Shown here: piece by piece, positions 7,949 to 16,912 of the stretch | Layout of the letters: each line of letters begins with the position of its first letter | How positions within the stretch are numbered: position 1 is the first letter of the stretch | NCBI GenBank assembly: GCA_963708425.1 | Contig: OY970206.1 | Coordinates: 992,001-1,056,000, forward strand | Direction: 5' to 3' | DNA from: JACMNW01 sp963708425 | GTDB lineage: Bacteria > Pseudomonadota > Alphaproteobacteria > Rhodobacterales > Rhodobacteraceae | DNA: 64,000 bases | Program-made: the position numbers and the translations under genes | The notes under the pieces: generated by a model | Told to the model about the DNA's origin: nothing | Database searches by the model: none | Seen by the model: only the letters and a program-made list of their open reading frames with translations

Positions 7949-9949
7949 TCACACATGGTCTCGCGCGACCTCTTGCTGCCAGTCGCGCGCAAAAACCCGG
8001 GCGTCGCCTTCCCACGCCTCAAGATGGGCGGTCATGACCAGCGCGTTTCTGGTGGCCGTCATCCGCGCCCAACCATTCGTCCGAACCGTCCAGTTTCCGC
8101 TCGCAAGGCTTTGATTAAACTCAAAGAACGCCTCGGCACTTAGCGGATCATCAGGTTTGATTGACCACCGCTCTGCCATCCTCTCGCCGGTGATCAGACC
8201 ATGCGACAGGTTCTCGACCAGCCCGGTATCATCCTCCACCACCAAGGCCATCTGGCCGGTGATCAAATCCCGTTCCACCCGCCGCGCGGCATGTGGTTTG
8301 CGCAAAACCCGGTGCGCCCACGGTGTCGCTCCTTCAGCCACCGGCGGCACCCATTCGTCGCCCGGAACGCCGGGATGCACCGGCAGATCCAGACTGCCCG
8401 CCTGCAATGTCAGCGTCGCCGCTTCGGCACTCGGCCACAGGAACGGCCAATAGGTCGTTGAAAGCGCAATCCGCAACCGATGCCCCGCTGCCAGTTTATA
8501 GGCCATCTGATCCAGCGTCAGCGTCACCTCAAACGCCTGCCCCACTGGCACCTTACTGGGGTGTTCCATGCTAACGCGGTGCCGCAGGTTCAACATGCCA
8601 TGGCAGATGCGCACCGAAGACCCGTCCGGTGCCACGTCACACAATCGCGCTGCCAGAAACGCGAACGGCTTGTCGCAGGTCATCTGCAAGCTCAGTTTCG
8701 CCGCCCCGAACAGACTTAATTCCGCCCCCAGCGGTGCCGTGTCGAAACAGACCGACATCGCATCATCCGCCGCCTGATCGCCCGGCATTTCGGCGTTCAG
8801 CCCCATCGGAAAAAATTCACCGGCGTGCAGCCCCAAATCCAGCGGTGTCTTTACCGCCACCGCCAACGTGCCCCCAGCACCGCCCAGAACGCCCCCTGCG
8901 CCCAGCGCCATCGCCTGCCGCGAAACTCGCGGCGACGGCCATTCCGCCTCCGCCACCCAATGCCCTGCGCGGTGTTTGGCCGACGCATCCGGCTTGTCCG
9001 AATGCAACATATAGGCCCGCATCGGCGCATCATCCTCTGCCCCGTTCGGCACGTCTTTCAACCACCGATCCCACCAGCGCACCGCCAGTTGCAAAAACCC
9101 GATCTGCGGCCCCGGCACGGCGGTATGCGGGTATTGATGCACCCACGGCCCGACAATGCCCTTCACCGGCGCTTTGATGTTTTCCACCAGATGCGCCACC
9201 GTGTTCATATAGTTGTCAGCCCAGCCGCCATAAGACAGCACAGGCACCTGAATGGCCGAATAATCCTCGCAAATCGAGCCATGCTTCCAATACGCATCGC
9301 GCGCCTGATGCCCGGCCCATATGGGGGCCAAGAACGGCTGCGCCTCCAGCCTTGCCAACCAAACCTCGCGCCAATCATCCCGCAATTCCGGGTCCGGCGG
9401 GCGCGATGAATAAGACAGCATCACCGCCCCCCACCCCAGATTTTCCCCCAGCAAACAACCGCCCTTGAAATGCACATCATCGGCAAACCGATCTACAGTC
9501 GAGCAAACCGAGATCACCGCCTTCAACGCCGCTGGCCGCAACGCCGCCGTCTGCAGGCAGTTAAACCCACCCCAGCTTTTGCCCATCATCCCCACCGCAC
9601 CGGTGCACCACGGCTGTGCTGCCAGCCACGCAATCACATCGCAGGCATCCTGCAATTCGAGCGGCGTATATTCATCGGCCATCAGCCCATCACTGTCGCC
9701 ATTACCGCGCATATCGACCCGAACGCAGGCATAGCCATGCCCGGCTACATAGGGATGCATCATCTCATCCCTCGGCAACGTGCCATCCCGCTTGCGATAG
9801 GGGATGTACTCCAACACCGCCGGCACCGGATTTGCCCCAGCATCCACCGGCATCCAAACCCGCGCCGACAACCGACAGCCATCCGGCATCACAATGCCCA
9901 GATCGGGGTGCTCAACGATTGCCCGAGGAAACTCCGTTACAATCCGCAT
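7949..9949 (-). CDS. CocE/NonD family serine hydrolase
   Basis: A 666-residue hydrolase of the CocE/NonD (S15 peptidase-like) family: an N-terminal alpha/beta hydrolase domain with the nucleophile elbow GKSWGGF near residue 125, then a C-terminal jelly-roll domain from about residue 390. Members cleave esters such as cocaine or act as acyl-amino-acid hydrolases. No signal peptide is visible, so it is probably cytoplasmic. Its stop lies 100 bases upstream of the SBP start on the same strand, suggesting that the importer brings in its substrate or that both respond to one signal. Substrate unknown. Confidence 0.88.
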   Translation of the reverse strand: MRIVTEFPRAIVEHPDLGIVMPDGCRLSARVWMPVDAGANPVPAVLEYIPYRKRDGTLPRDEMMHPYVAGHGYACVRVDMRGNGDSDGLMADEYTPLELQDACDVIAWLAAQPWCTGAVGMMGKSWGGFNCLQTAALRPAALKAVISVCSTVDRFADDVHFKGGCLLGENLGWGAVMLSYSSRPPDPELRDDWREVWLARLEAQPFLAPIWAGHQARDAYWKHGSICEDYSAIQVPVLSYGGWADNYMNTVAHLVENIKAPVKGIVGPWVHQYPHTAVPGPQIGFLQLAVRWWDRWLKDVPNGAEDDAPMRAYMLHSDKPDASAKHRAGHWVAEAEWPSPRVSRQAMALGAGGVLGGAGGTLAVAVKTPLDLGLHAGEFFPMGLNAEMPGDQAADDAMSVCFDTAPLGAELSLFGAAKLSLQMTCDKPFAFLAARLCDVAPDGSSVRICHGMLNLRHRVSMEHPSKVPVGQAFEVTLTLDQMAYKLAAGHRLRIALSTTYWPFLWPSAEAATLTLQAGSLDLPVHPGVPGDEWVPPVAEGATPWAHRVLRKPHAARRVERDLITGQMALVVEDDTGLVENLSHGLITGERMAERWSIKPDDPLSAEAFFEFNQSLASGNWTVRTNGWARMTATRNALVMTAHLEAWEGDARVFARDWQQEVARDHV

Positions 9950-9975
9950 CGCAAAATCCCTTTTCTACCGATTTC

Positions 9976-10008
9976 ATCTGTTCACAAATATCCTCGCCGA
10001 AGGCTCCA
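9976..10008 (-). repeat. Dispersed GAGGATATTT intergenic element, copy b
   Basis: On the minus strand it reads GGAGCCTTCGGCGAGGATAT followed by TTGTGAACAGATG. It lies in the divergent gap between the CocE hydrolase and choline sulfatase genes. Confidence 0.7.
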
Positions 10009-10094
10009 CCATATCCGCCATGCTGACGTCGCAGAAAGAACAGACCACATCATATTCCCAATGGACTGTCAGCCAAAACCAAAGGAAACCTGCG

Positions 10095-11597
10095 ATGACC
10101 CAACCAAACATCCTGATCCTAATGGTTGATCAGCTGACCGGAACCTTGTTCCCTGATGGCCCCGCCGATTTCCTGCATACCCCCAACTTGCGCTACCTCG
10201 CCGCCCGCGCGGTGCGGTTCGCCAACAGCTACACCGCCAGCCCCCTTTGCGCCCCCGCCCGCGCCAGTTTCATGTCAGGCCAATTGCCCAAACGCACCCG
10301 CGTCTATGATAACGCCGCCGAGTTTGCCTCAGACATCCCAACCTACGCTCACCACCTGCGCCGCGCAGGCTATCAAACCTGCCTGTCCGGCAAGATGCAC
10401 TTCGTCGGCCCTGATCAGATGCACGGGTTCGAGGAACGCCTCACCACCGATATTTACCCCGCCGATTTCGGCTGGACCCCCGATTACCGCAAACCGGGGG
10501 AACGCATTGATTGGTGGTATCACAACCTCGGCTCGGTCACGGGTGCAGGCGTTGCCGAAACCACCAACCAGTTGGAATATGATGACGACGTGGTGCATCA
10601 AGCCACGCAAAAGCTATACGACTATTCCCGTGGCCACGATGCCCGGCCTTGGTGCCTGACTGTCAGCATGTCGCACCCGCACGATCCCTTCGTTGCCCGT
10701 CGCAAATATTGGGATCTGTACAACGACTGCGCCTACCTTGCCCCCGAAACCGATGCCATTCCGTATGACGCAATGGACCCGCATTCAAAACGCCTGATGG
10801 ACGCCAGCGATTGGCGATCCCTGACAGTAACGCCAGACCATATCCGCCGCGCCCGCCAAGGCTATTTCGCCAACATTTCCTACGTCGATGACAAAATCGG
10901 CGAGATCCTCGCAGTTCTGGAAGCAACCCGCCAAGAAGCGATCATCATCTTCACCTCGGATCACGGCGAAATGCTGGGCGAACGCGGGCTTTGGTTCAAG
11001 ATGAACTTCTTCGAAGGCTCGGCCCGCGTCCCCCTGATGATCGCCGCCCCCAGTCTTGACCCCACCCGCATTGACACCCCCGTCAGCACCATCGACATCT
11101 GCCCCACGCTCTGCGACCTCGCTGGCGTCTCAATGGCCGAGGTCATGCCATGGACAGACGGCACCTCGCTGGTGCCAATAGCCGCCGGTGCAGACCGTGC
11201 CCCCGTCCTGATGGAATATGCCGCCGAAGGCACCATCGCCCCGATGGTCGCTGTCCGCCACGGCACGCACAAATACATCCATTGCCCCGCCGACCCCGTG
11301 CAGCTTTACGACCTCGAGTCCGACCCGCACGAGCTGAACAATCTGGCCAACGCCACCCCCGACCGCGTCTTCAGCCGGTTCGAAGCACTGGTCGCCGAAC
11401 ACTGGAACCTCGCCACCTACGACGCCGCGGTGCGCGAAAGCCAAGCCCGCCGCTGGGTGGTCTACGAAGCCCTGCGCAACGGCTCCTACTTCCCATGGGA
11501 TTACCAGCCCCTGCAAAAAGCCTCCGAACGCTACATGCGCAACCACATGGACTTGAACACGCTAGAAGAAAGCAAACGGTTCCCGAGGGGGGAATAG
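10095..11597 (+). CDS. betC: Choline-sulfatase
   Basis: A 500-residue sulfatase of the BetC type that splits choline-O-sulfate into choline and sulfate. The sulfatase signature CAPAR is at residues 52-56, where Cys52 would be converted to formylglycine; Asp12 (VDQ) and the late SDHGEMLGE supply metal ligands. The C-terminal tail (RRWVVYEALRNGSYFPWDY...) is characteristic of choline sulfatases and absent from general arylsulfatases. ATG 10095 follows AAAGGAAA; the upstream in-frame extension to 9804 lies inside the antisense hydrolase and is rejected. It is divergent from the CocE gene. betA/betB/betI are not adjacent, but a GMC oxidoreductase follows two genes on. Confidence 0.92.
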   Translation: MTQPNILILMVDQLTGTLFPDGPADFLHTPNLRYLAARAVRFANSYTASPLCAPARASFMSGQLPKRTRVYDNAAEFASDIPTYAHHLRRAGYQTCLSGKMHFVGPDQMHGFEERLTTDIYPADFGWTPDYRKPGERIDWWYHNLGSVTGAGVAETTNQLEYDDDVVHQATQKLYDYSRGHDARPWCLTVSMSHPHDPFVARRKYWDLYNDCAYLAPETDAIPYDAMDPHSKRLMDASDWRSLTVTPDHIRRARQGYFANISYVDDKIGEILAVLEATRQEAIIIFTSDHGEMLGERGLWFKMNFFEGSARVPLMIAAPSLDPTRIDTPVSTIDICPTLCDLAGVSMAEVMPWTDGTSLVPIAAGADRAPVLMEYAAEGTIAPMVAVRHGTHKYIHCPADPVQLYDLESDPHELNNLANATPDRVFSRFEALVAEHWNLATYDAAVRESQARRWVVYEALRNGSYFPWDYQPLQKASERYMRNHMDLNTLEESKRFPRGE

Positions 11598-11640
11598 CGA
11601 CAAACTGTATTGACGGCCAACTCATCTGCGTGGCTGACGC

Positions 11641-12027
11641 TCAGAATAGCCCGTTGTCGTTTTTCGACCCGGTTTCAATGATCTGCAAGACGTCCCAATG
11701 CTCGACAATTTTTCCGCCGTCGTCGAAACGGAAGATGTCCATGCCAGCATAGTCGCTGCTGCCCGGCCATATCTGGTGGCAATGCAGAACGACAAGATTA
11801 CCCTCGGCAATGGCACGCTTAAAATACGTTTTCTTGCCCGGATATTCTGCAGCCATCCTTTCAAAATACGCGATGAACGCTTCCTTTCCGTCCGCCACAT
11901 GCGGGTTATGCTGGATATATTCGTCGCCCACATAGGCCGCAACGGCTTCACGCGGCCTGCATTCGTTGAACATCATGTCGTAAAATGCTTCCGCGTTCGC
12001 TTTGTTGCGGTCGGTCTGATCGCTCAT
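11641..12027 (-). CDS. NTF2-like/SnoaL-like protein
   Basis: A 128-residue protein with the NTF2-like cone fold as found in SnoaL-type polyketide cyclases. It has an N-terminal helix (NKANAEAFYDMMFNEC), the YIQHNPHV segment and a C-terminal sheet with IVEHWDVLQ. Such proteins act as small-molecule isomerases, cyclases or binding proteins. The start ATG 12027 follows AAGGGAAAG. It is convergent with betC (43-base gap) and the last gene of the leftward cluster. Function unknown. Confidence 0.82.
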   Translation of the reverse strand: MSDQTDRNKANAEAFYDMMFNECRPREAVAAYVGDEYIQHNPHVADGKEAFIAYFERMAAEYPGKKTYFKRAIAEGNLVVLHCHQIWPGSSDYAGMDIFRFDDGGKIVEHWDVLQIIETGSKNDNGLF

Positions 12028-12123
12028 CGTCGCTTTCCCTTGCTTAAACATTCAGCGTGTCAGCAGTTCTGCGTGAACAGGTGCTCGACCATGGGATAAC
12101 CCCGAAAGCCACACCGTAGCGCC

Positions 12124-13740
12124 CTACCCCCGATCCGCCAACACCATTTCCGCCCCCTTCCACCCCACCATCATCGCCGGCGCATTGGTGTTCCCTGAAA
12201 TCAGGTTCGGGAACACGCTTGCATCAATCACCCGCAGCCCCGCCACGCCATGCACCCGCAACCGGGCATCAACCACCGATGTCGCCACCTCCGGCCCCAT
12301 CTTGCAGGTGCAGCTTGGGTGAAACACCGTCCCCGACCGCGCCCTGAAATCGGCGATCAAGTCGTCATCACTCACACAGTCCGGCCCGGGCCGCAGTTCC
12401 TCGGCAATCACCCTTGCCATCGACGGCTGCCCAGCCAATTTGCGCAGAAACTTCACCGCCGCCAGCATCTCCTCGACATCATGGTTGGTCGAAAACGCGT
12501 TGGCCACGATCTTCGGATGCGCCAACGGATCGGCGCTGGCGATCCGGATATGCCCTCGGCTGGTCGGCCTGCAATTCGATAGGCCCAGCGACAGGCCCGA
12601 AAACGGGTCCGGCGTCAGCACTGGCCGCTCGCCATTGCGCGGCAGAAGGGTCGAAAACGCCTGCATATACAGTTGCATATTCGGTCGCGCCAAATCGGGC
12701 GAGGTGCGAAAGAAACCACCGCCATGGTTGATGGATTTCGCCAGCGGCCCGCCACCCCCCAGCACATACTGCAACCCCGCGCGCAGCTTGCCCCACCACG
12801 GGCGCAGCTCGTCATTGTACGTCGGCACCGTCATCCGGTAGGTGTAATTCACGCCCTGATGATCCGTCAGATGATCCCCCACATTGGCATTATCGACAAT
12901 CACCGGAATCCCCAGCCCCTGCAACACCGCCCCCGGCCCAATGCCCGAGAGCTGCAACAGCTGCGGCGAGTTGATCGCCCCACCCGCCAAAATCACCTCC
13001 GCCTTCGCGCGCAGCATATGTCGCTGCCCGCCGCGCAGATACTCCACGCCCACCGCACGACCGCCTTCAACAATCACCCGCATCACCTGCGCATGTGTGA
13101 TTACGGTCAGATTGGGCCTCTTCATCGCCGGTCGCAAAAACGCCCGCGCCGCCGAATTGCGCCGCCCGCCCTTGATCGTCATCTGATACGGGCCAGCACC
13201 TTCCTGCACCGCGCCATTGAAATCGGCGTTGAACGGCAACCCCGCCTCGCCACACGCCGCGATGTAATTCTGCACCAACGGATGCAGACCCTTGGCATTG
13301 GCCGATACAAACAAAGGCCCGCCAGCCCCGCGGTAGGCATCGGCCCCAGCCTCGGTATCCTCGATCCGCCGGTAGGCTCGCAGCACATCAGCCCAGCCCC
13401 AGCCAACATTGCCGGCCGCTTCCCAATCGTCGTAATCCTGAGCATGACCACGCGTATAAACCATCGCGTTAATCGACGATGACCCGCCCAACACCTTGCC
13501 CCTGGGCCAAAAGTCGCGGTTCCCCGCCAACCCCGGGTCAGGTTCGGTTTGGTAAAGCCAGTTCACTGCAGGGTTGTAGAACAACTTGCCGTAACCCAAT
13601 GGCAAATGCACATAAAACCGCGCATCCGATCCGCCGGCTTCCAGCACCGTCACCCGGTTTTTGCCAGATTTTGTCAACCGCTCGGCCAATACACAGCCCG
13701 CCGAACCGGCCCCCACAACAATGTAATCCGTCTCTGCCAC
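12124..13740 (-). CDS. GMC-family oxidoreductase (choline dehydrogenase-like)
   Basis: A 538-residue FAD-dependent alcohol oxidase/dehydrogenase. The N-terminal dinucleotide motif (GAGSAGCVLAERL) comes within 20 residues of the start. GMC signature 1 is seen as GKVLGGSSSINAM and signature 2 as GAINSPQLLQLSGIG. The catalytic His lies in FHPSCTCKMG near the C-terminus. I chose GTG 13740 (VAETDYI...), because the longer reading to ATG 13806 translates through a copy of the dispersed repeat. It could oxidise choline released by BetC, but it is not a close BetA match and no betaine aldehyde dehydrogenase is adjacent. Confidence 0.88.
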   Translation of the reverse strand: MAETDYIVVGAGSAGCVLAERLTKSGKNRVTVLEAGGSDARFYVHLPLGYGKLFYNPAVNWLYQTEPDPGLAGNRDFWPRGKVLGGSSSINAMVYTRGHAQDYDDWEAAGNVGWGWADVLRAYRRIEDTEAGADAYRGAGGPLFVSANAKGLHPLVQNYIAACGEAGLPFNADFNGAVQEGAGPYQMTIKGGRRNSAARAFLRPAMKRPNLTVITHAQVMRVIVEGGRAVGVEYLRGGQRHMLRAKAEVILAGGAINSPQLLQLSGIGPGAVLQGLGIPVIVDNANVGDHLTDHQGVNYTYRMTVPTYNDELRPWWGKLRAGLQYVLGGGGPLAKSINHGGGFFRTSPDLARPNMQLYMQAFSTLLPRNGERPVLTPDPFSGLSLGLSNCRPTSRGHIRIASADPLAHPKIVANAFSTNHDVEEMLAAVKFLRKLAGQPSMARVIAEELRPGPDCVSDDDLIADFRARSGTVFHPSCTCKMGPEVATSVVDARLRVHGVAGLRVIDASVFPNLISGNTNAPAMMVGWKGAEMVLADRG

Positions 13741-13770
13741 GCCCCGCGCCCCACCAATGTGATCAAGCTT

Positions 13771-13806
13771 CAGGCTTTTTCTTGCCCAAATACTCAATTC
13801 CAACAT
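13771..13806 (-). repeat. Dispersed GAGGATATTT intergenic element, copy c
   Basis: On the minus strand it reads TTGAGTATTTGGGCAAGAAA then AAGCCTG. It lies between the hydratase stop and the GMC oxidoreductase start and overlaps the doubtful N-terminal extension of the latter. Confidence 0.65.
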
Positions 13807-13872
13807 CAGCCGCCAACCTAGCGCGCAGAATTAATGCCAACCAGCAAAACGCGACAAATCAGGTCGGTATTG

Positions 13873-14670
13873 TCACCGCCCGTTCCAAACCGGCTCCCGC
13901 TTTTCGGCAAAAGCTTTCGCGCCCTCCAACTGATCCTCGCTGCCATAAAGCCGATCCACCGTCGGCAGCAACCGCTTGGTCACCCGGTTCAGCGCATCCT
14001 GAAAGCGCATGTTTTCCGCCTCGCGCACCACTTCCTTGATCGCGGCATAGACCAGCGGCGGGCCGCTTTCCAACAGCCGCGCCAGATCCCAGGCCTTGGC
14101 CAACAGATCGCCCGGCGCACAAATTTCCTTCACAATCCCCCAGCGATGCGCCTCGTTCGCATCAAACCAGCGTCCGGTCAGCAGCAAATCCATCGCCACA
14201 TGATAGGGTATCCGTTTTGGCAACTTGATCGACGCCGCATCCGCCACAGTACCTGACCGGATCTCAGGCAATGCAAATGTCGCGTTGTCCGAGCACAAGA
14301 TAAGATCCGCAGACAGCGCCAGTTCCAGCCCGCCCCCACAGCAAATGCCGTTCACCGCCGCGATCACCGGCTTGTTCAGGTTCGGCAATTCCTGCAAGCC
14401 GCCAAAGCCGCCCACGCCGTAGTCGCCATCCACCGCGTCGCCATCGGCGGCGGCCTTCAAATCCCAGCCGGGGCAGAAGAACTTCTCCCCCTCCGCCCGC
14501 AAAATCGCCACCCGCAAACTGTCATCATCGCGAAAAGCACGAAACGTCAGCCCCATAATCCGGCTGGTCGCGAGGTCAATCGCGTTGGCCTTTGGCCTAT
14601 CCAGCGTCACCTCCAACACCGCGCCCTCGCGCCGGGTCCTGATCGGCCCCCCCGTCAGCATTTCCATCAT
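13873..14670 (-). CDS. CaiD-like crotonobetainyl-CoA/enoyl-CoA hydratase
   Basis: A 265-residue crotonase-fold protein. It resembles the carnitinyl-CoA dehydratase CaiD over its whole length: LDRPKANAID at the N-terminus, GEKFFCPGWDLKAAADG, NKPVIAAVNG, GGGLELALSADLIL, and the ending AFAEKREPVWNGR. CaiD hydrates crotonobetainyl-CoA to L-carnitinyl-CoA reversibly. The ATG overlaps the stop of the upstream CoA-ligase gene (ATGA), so the ligase and hydratase are co-translated. The neighbours (ligase, acyl-CoA dehydrogenase, carnitine dehydrogenase) support a role in carnitine-related catabolism. A general enoyl-CoA hydratase is possible but less likely. Confidence 0.88.
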   Translation of the reverse strand: MMEMLTGGPIRTRREGAVLEVTLDRPKANAIDLATSRIMGLTFRAFRDDDSLRVAILRAEGEKFFCPGWDLKAAADGDAVDGDYGVGGFGGLQELPNLNKPVIAAVNGICCGGGLELALSADLILCSDNATFALPEIRSGTVADAASIKLPKRIPYHVAMDLLLTGRWFDANEAHRWGIVKEICAPGDLLAKAWDLARLLESGPPLVYAAIKEVVREAENMRFQDALNRVTKRLLPTVDRLYGSEDQLEGAKAFAEKREPVWNGR

Positions 14671-16664
14671 GGCAAAACCTTTCTGATCAGCGCATCCACC
14701 GCCACCGCGCCGTTCTGGCGCAGCAACACCGGGTTGATCTCAACCTCATCCAAACTCGCATCCGCCGCCATTAGCGCCGCCAACCGCAGCACCATCTCGA
14801 CCAGTGCAGCAACATCACCCCTAGGCCGCCCACGATAGCCATCCAGCAGCGGCCACAGCTGCAACCGGCGCAGCGCCGCCCAAATTTCATCTTCTTTCAC
14901 CGGCAAGATCAATGTCACCGTATCGGCCAGCAATTCCGCCGTAACCCCGCCCATCCCAAGCGTCAGTGACACGCCATAAACCGGGTCGCGCCGCAGCCCC
15001 ACCAACACCTCCGCCACCGCCCCCGTCGCCATCTCTTCGACCAAATATCCCTGCGCCCCCAGCATTTCGGCTTGGCCTTCAAGCGAGGTCAATCCAAGTC
15101 GCACAGCCCCACTTTCTGTCTTGTGCGCGAACCCCAACCCCTTCAGCACGTAGGGCGGGGTTAACCCCGCCGCCGCCTCGCAAACCTCCACTAAAGTCGC
15201 CCCCTGCACAAACCTAGGCACCGCAACCCCCGCCCCCGCCAGCAACGTCTTCGCCTCGGCCTCCGACACCAACCCAGCCTCGCACGGGGTCACAACCGCC
15301 AAAGGCCGCCACCCCGCCACCCCCGCCTCAGTCTGCGCGCCCCGTATCGCCGCCAAAGCCGTCTCCAGCCCCATCATCGGTGCCACACCCTGATCCAGCA
15401 TCGCAATCGCCAAAGTCTCGTCGAAATTCTCGGGCAACAGCGATACCGGAAACGCCGGTTTCCCCGTCATCCGCGCCGCCGCAACAATCGCATCCAGTGC
15501 AGGCTGAAACGACGACGGATCGCAGCGGTCCGGTCTGGGCGGATCAATCACGAACACCCCCGCATCATACCCCGCCAGCATGGTCGCAAAAACATCGGTG
15601 GTGCGCGGCCCATCACCCCAAATAAAGGTGTGATAATCCAGCGGATTGGCGATTGTCACAATCGGCCCCAAAATCTCACCCAGCTTTGCCCGCTGCTCAC
15701 CCGACGGCGGATCGAACACTATCCCCATCGGCCCGGCCAAATCCGCCACCACCCCCGCCTCACCCCCTGAACAGGAAACCGAGCAGATGCGGCGGCCAAT
15801 CTGCGCCCCGTGCAGATGGAATATCTTCAGCGTCTCCAGCAATTCCGACGGCGTGTTCACCTCGGCTACCCCGATCTGGCGCAGATAGGCCGAAGACGCC
15901 GACCCACCCCCCGCAAGCGACGCCGTGTGTGACGCGGCCGCAGTGCGCGACAATTCGGTTTTCCCCGACTTGATCACCACAACCCCCTTGCCCGCAGCCC
16001 GCGCCGCTTGCGCAAGGGCGGCAAATCCTGCGGCATCATCAATGCCCTCGATATACATGCCAATCGCCGTCACGCGGGCATCCTCCAGCAGCGCCCCCGC
16101 CAGTTCCGCCAAGCCCACAACCGCCGCATTGCCCAAACAGGCCACATACGCCACAGGCAATCCGCGCGCCTGCATCGTCATGTTGATCACGATGTTCGAC
16201 GATTGCGACAGCAACGCCACGCCCCGATCCACCCGGCGACCGCCATGCTGATCCGGCCACAACAGCGCACCATCCAGATAATTGATTACGCCGTAGCAAT
16301 TCGGCCCCAAGATCGGCATATCCCCCGCCGTCTGCACCAGCCGCGCCTGCAATTCCGGCTCGTCAGCTTCCGTCCAGCCCGAGGCGAAACACACCGCCCC
16401 GCCTGCCCCCATCGCCGACAATTCCGCCACCACATCAATCGTGGCATGCCGATTGACCCCGATAAACGTCGCATCCGGCACACCCGGCAGATCGGCCAAA
16501 CTCGGAAACGCCCCCAAGCCGCCGACCGCCACCTTCGTCGGATGCACTGGCCAAACCGGCCCGTCAAACCCCATCTTCTGGCACTGCGCGATCACATTTT
16601 CCGCCCAAACCGAGCCCAAAACCGCAATCGACCGCGGCCGCAGAAGTCGCGAAAGATCCCTCAT
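14667..16664 (-). CDS. NDP-forming acyl-CoA ligase (acetate-CoA ligase ADP-forming type)
   Basis: A 665-residue single-chain ligase of the ADP-forming acyl-CoA synthetase superfamily. It has an N-terminal CoA-binding Rossmann domain (RPRSIAVLGS), a succinyl-CoA-synthetase-like flavodoxin domain carrying the SHTASLAGG segment with its candidate phospho-His, and a C-terminal ATP-grasp domain (from about residue 450, ending DEVEINPVLL). It would activate a carboxylate with ATP and CoA; the context suggests gamma-butyrobetaine, crotonobetaine or carnitine. ATG 16664 has GAGG six bases upstream, whereas GTG 16706 lies inside a hairpin. The use of this family rather than an AMP-forming CaiC is unusual. 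Confidence 0.86.
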   Translation of the reverse strand: MRDLSRLLRPRSIAVLGSVWAENVIAQCQKMGFDGPVWPVHPTKVAVGGLGAFPSLADLPGVPDATFIGVNRHATIDVVAELSAMGAGGAVCFASGWTEADEPELQARLVQTAGDMPILGPNCYGVINYLDGALLWPDQHGGRRVDRGVALLSQSSNIVINMTMQARGLPVAYVACLGNAAVVGLAELAGALLEDARVTAIGMYIEGIDDAAGFAALAQAARAAGKGVVVIKSGKTELSRTAAASHTASLAGGGSASSAYLRQIGVAEVNTPSELLETLKIFHLHGAQIGRRICSVSCSGGEAGVVADLAGPMGIVFDPPSGEQRAKLGEILGPIVTIANPLDYHTFIWGDGPRTTDVFATMLAGYDAGVFVIDPPRPDRCDPSSFQPALDAIVAAARMTGKPAFPVSLLPENFDETLAIAMLDQGVAPMMGLETALAAIRGAQTEAGVAGWRPLAVVTPCEAGLVSEAEAKTLLAGAGVAVPRFVQGATLVEVCEAAAGLTPPYVLKGLGFAHKTESGAVRLGLTSLEGQAEMLGAQGYLVEEMATGAVAEVLVGLRRDPVYGVSLTLGMGGVTAELLADTVTLILPVKEDEIWAALRRLQLWPLLDGYRGRPRGDVAALVEMVLRLAALMAADASLDEVEINPVLLRQNGAVAVDALIRKVLP

Positions 16665-16710
16665 GCCCAGCCTCGGGCTGGCTTGACCAAGCCGGGGGTT
16701 TTCCACCCCC

Positions 16711-16743
16711 GGACCCCCGAGGATACTTTTGAACAGAAAAAGC
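16711..16743 (+). repeat. Dispersed GAGGATATTT intergenic element, copy d
   Basis: On the + strand it reads CCCCCGAGGATACTTTTGAA then CAGAAAAAGCGCG. It directly follows the hairpin at 16692-16712, the same hairpin-plus-core layout as copy f. It is the only plus-oriented copy. Confidence 0.7.
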
Positions 16744-16868
16744 GCGGGGTTAATGGGTCAACACTCTGCCCTGACATGCAGGACAGAGTGTCTTTTCCCG
16801 TTACGGTCATCGGCGTCCCCGCCTGTACCGCACAATCAGATTGACGCAACAAAGTTAATACCCCGTTA

Positions 16869-16904
16869 CTTTTTCTGTTCCTAAATATCCCCGCCGGAGG
16901 CACC
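16869..16904 (-). repeat. Dispersed GAGGATATTT intergenic element, copy e
   Basis: On the minus strand it reads GGTGCCTCCGGCGGGGATAT then TTAGGAACAGAAAAAG. It begins within about ten bases of the acyl-CoA dehydrogenase stop codon. Confidence 0.72.
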
Positions 16905-16912
16905 AAAAGTTC

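Larger units (their letters stand above)
16665..16912. other. Structured gap inside the carnitine gene run
   Basis: A 248-base gap in an otherwise tightly packed gene run. It holds a strong hairpin CCGGGGGT/ACCCCCGG (16692-16699 with 16705-16712), two copies of the dispersed element in opposite orientations, and a second stem-loop ACACTCTG/CAGAGTGT (16761-16791) followed by TCTTTTCCC on the + strand. I see no gene. The structures may lower or process transcription between the acyl-CoA dehydrogenase and ligase genes. Confidence 0.6.

Noticed and set aside
16665..16706. GTG 16706 as the start of the NDP-forming ligase
   Set aside because: It falls within a perfect hairpin of the dispersed element; ATG 16664 has a GAGG at proper distance and begins the conserved domain.
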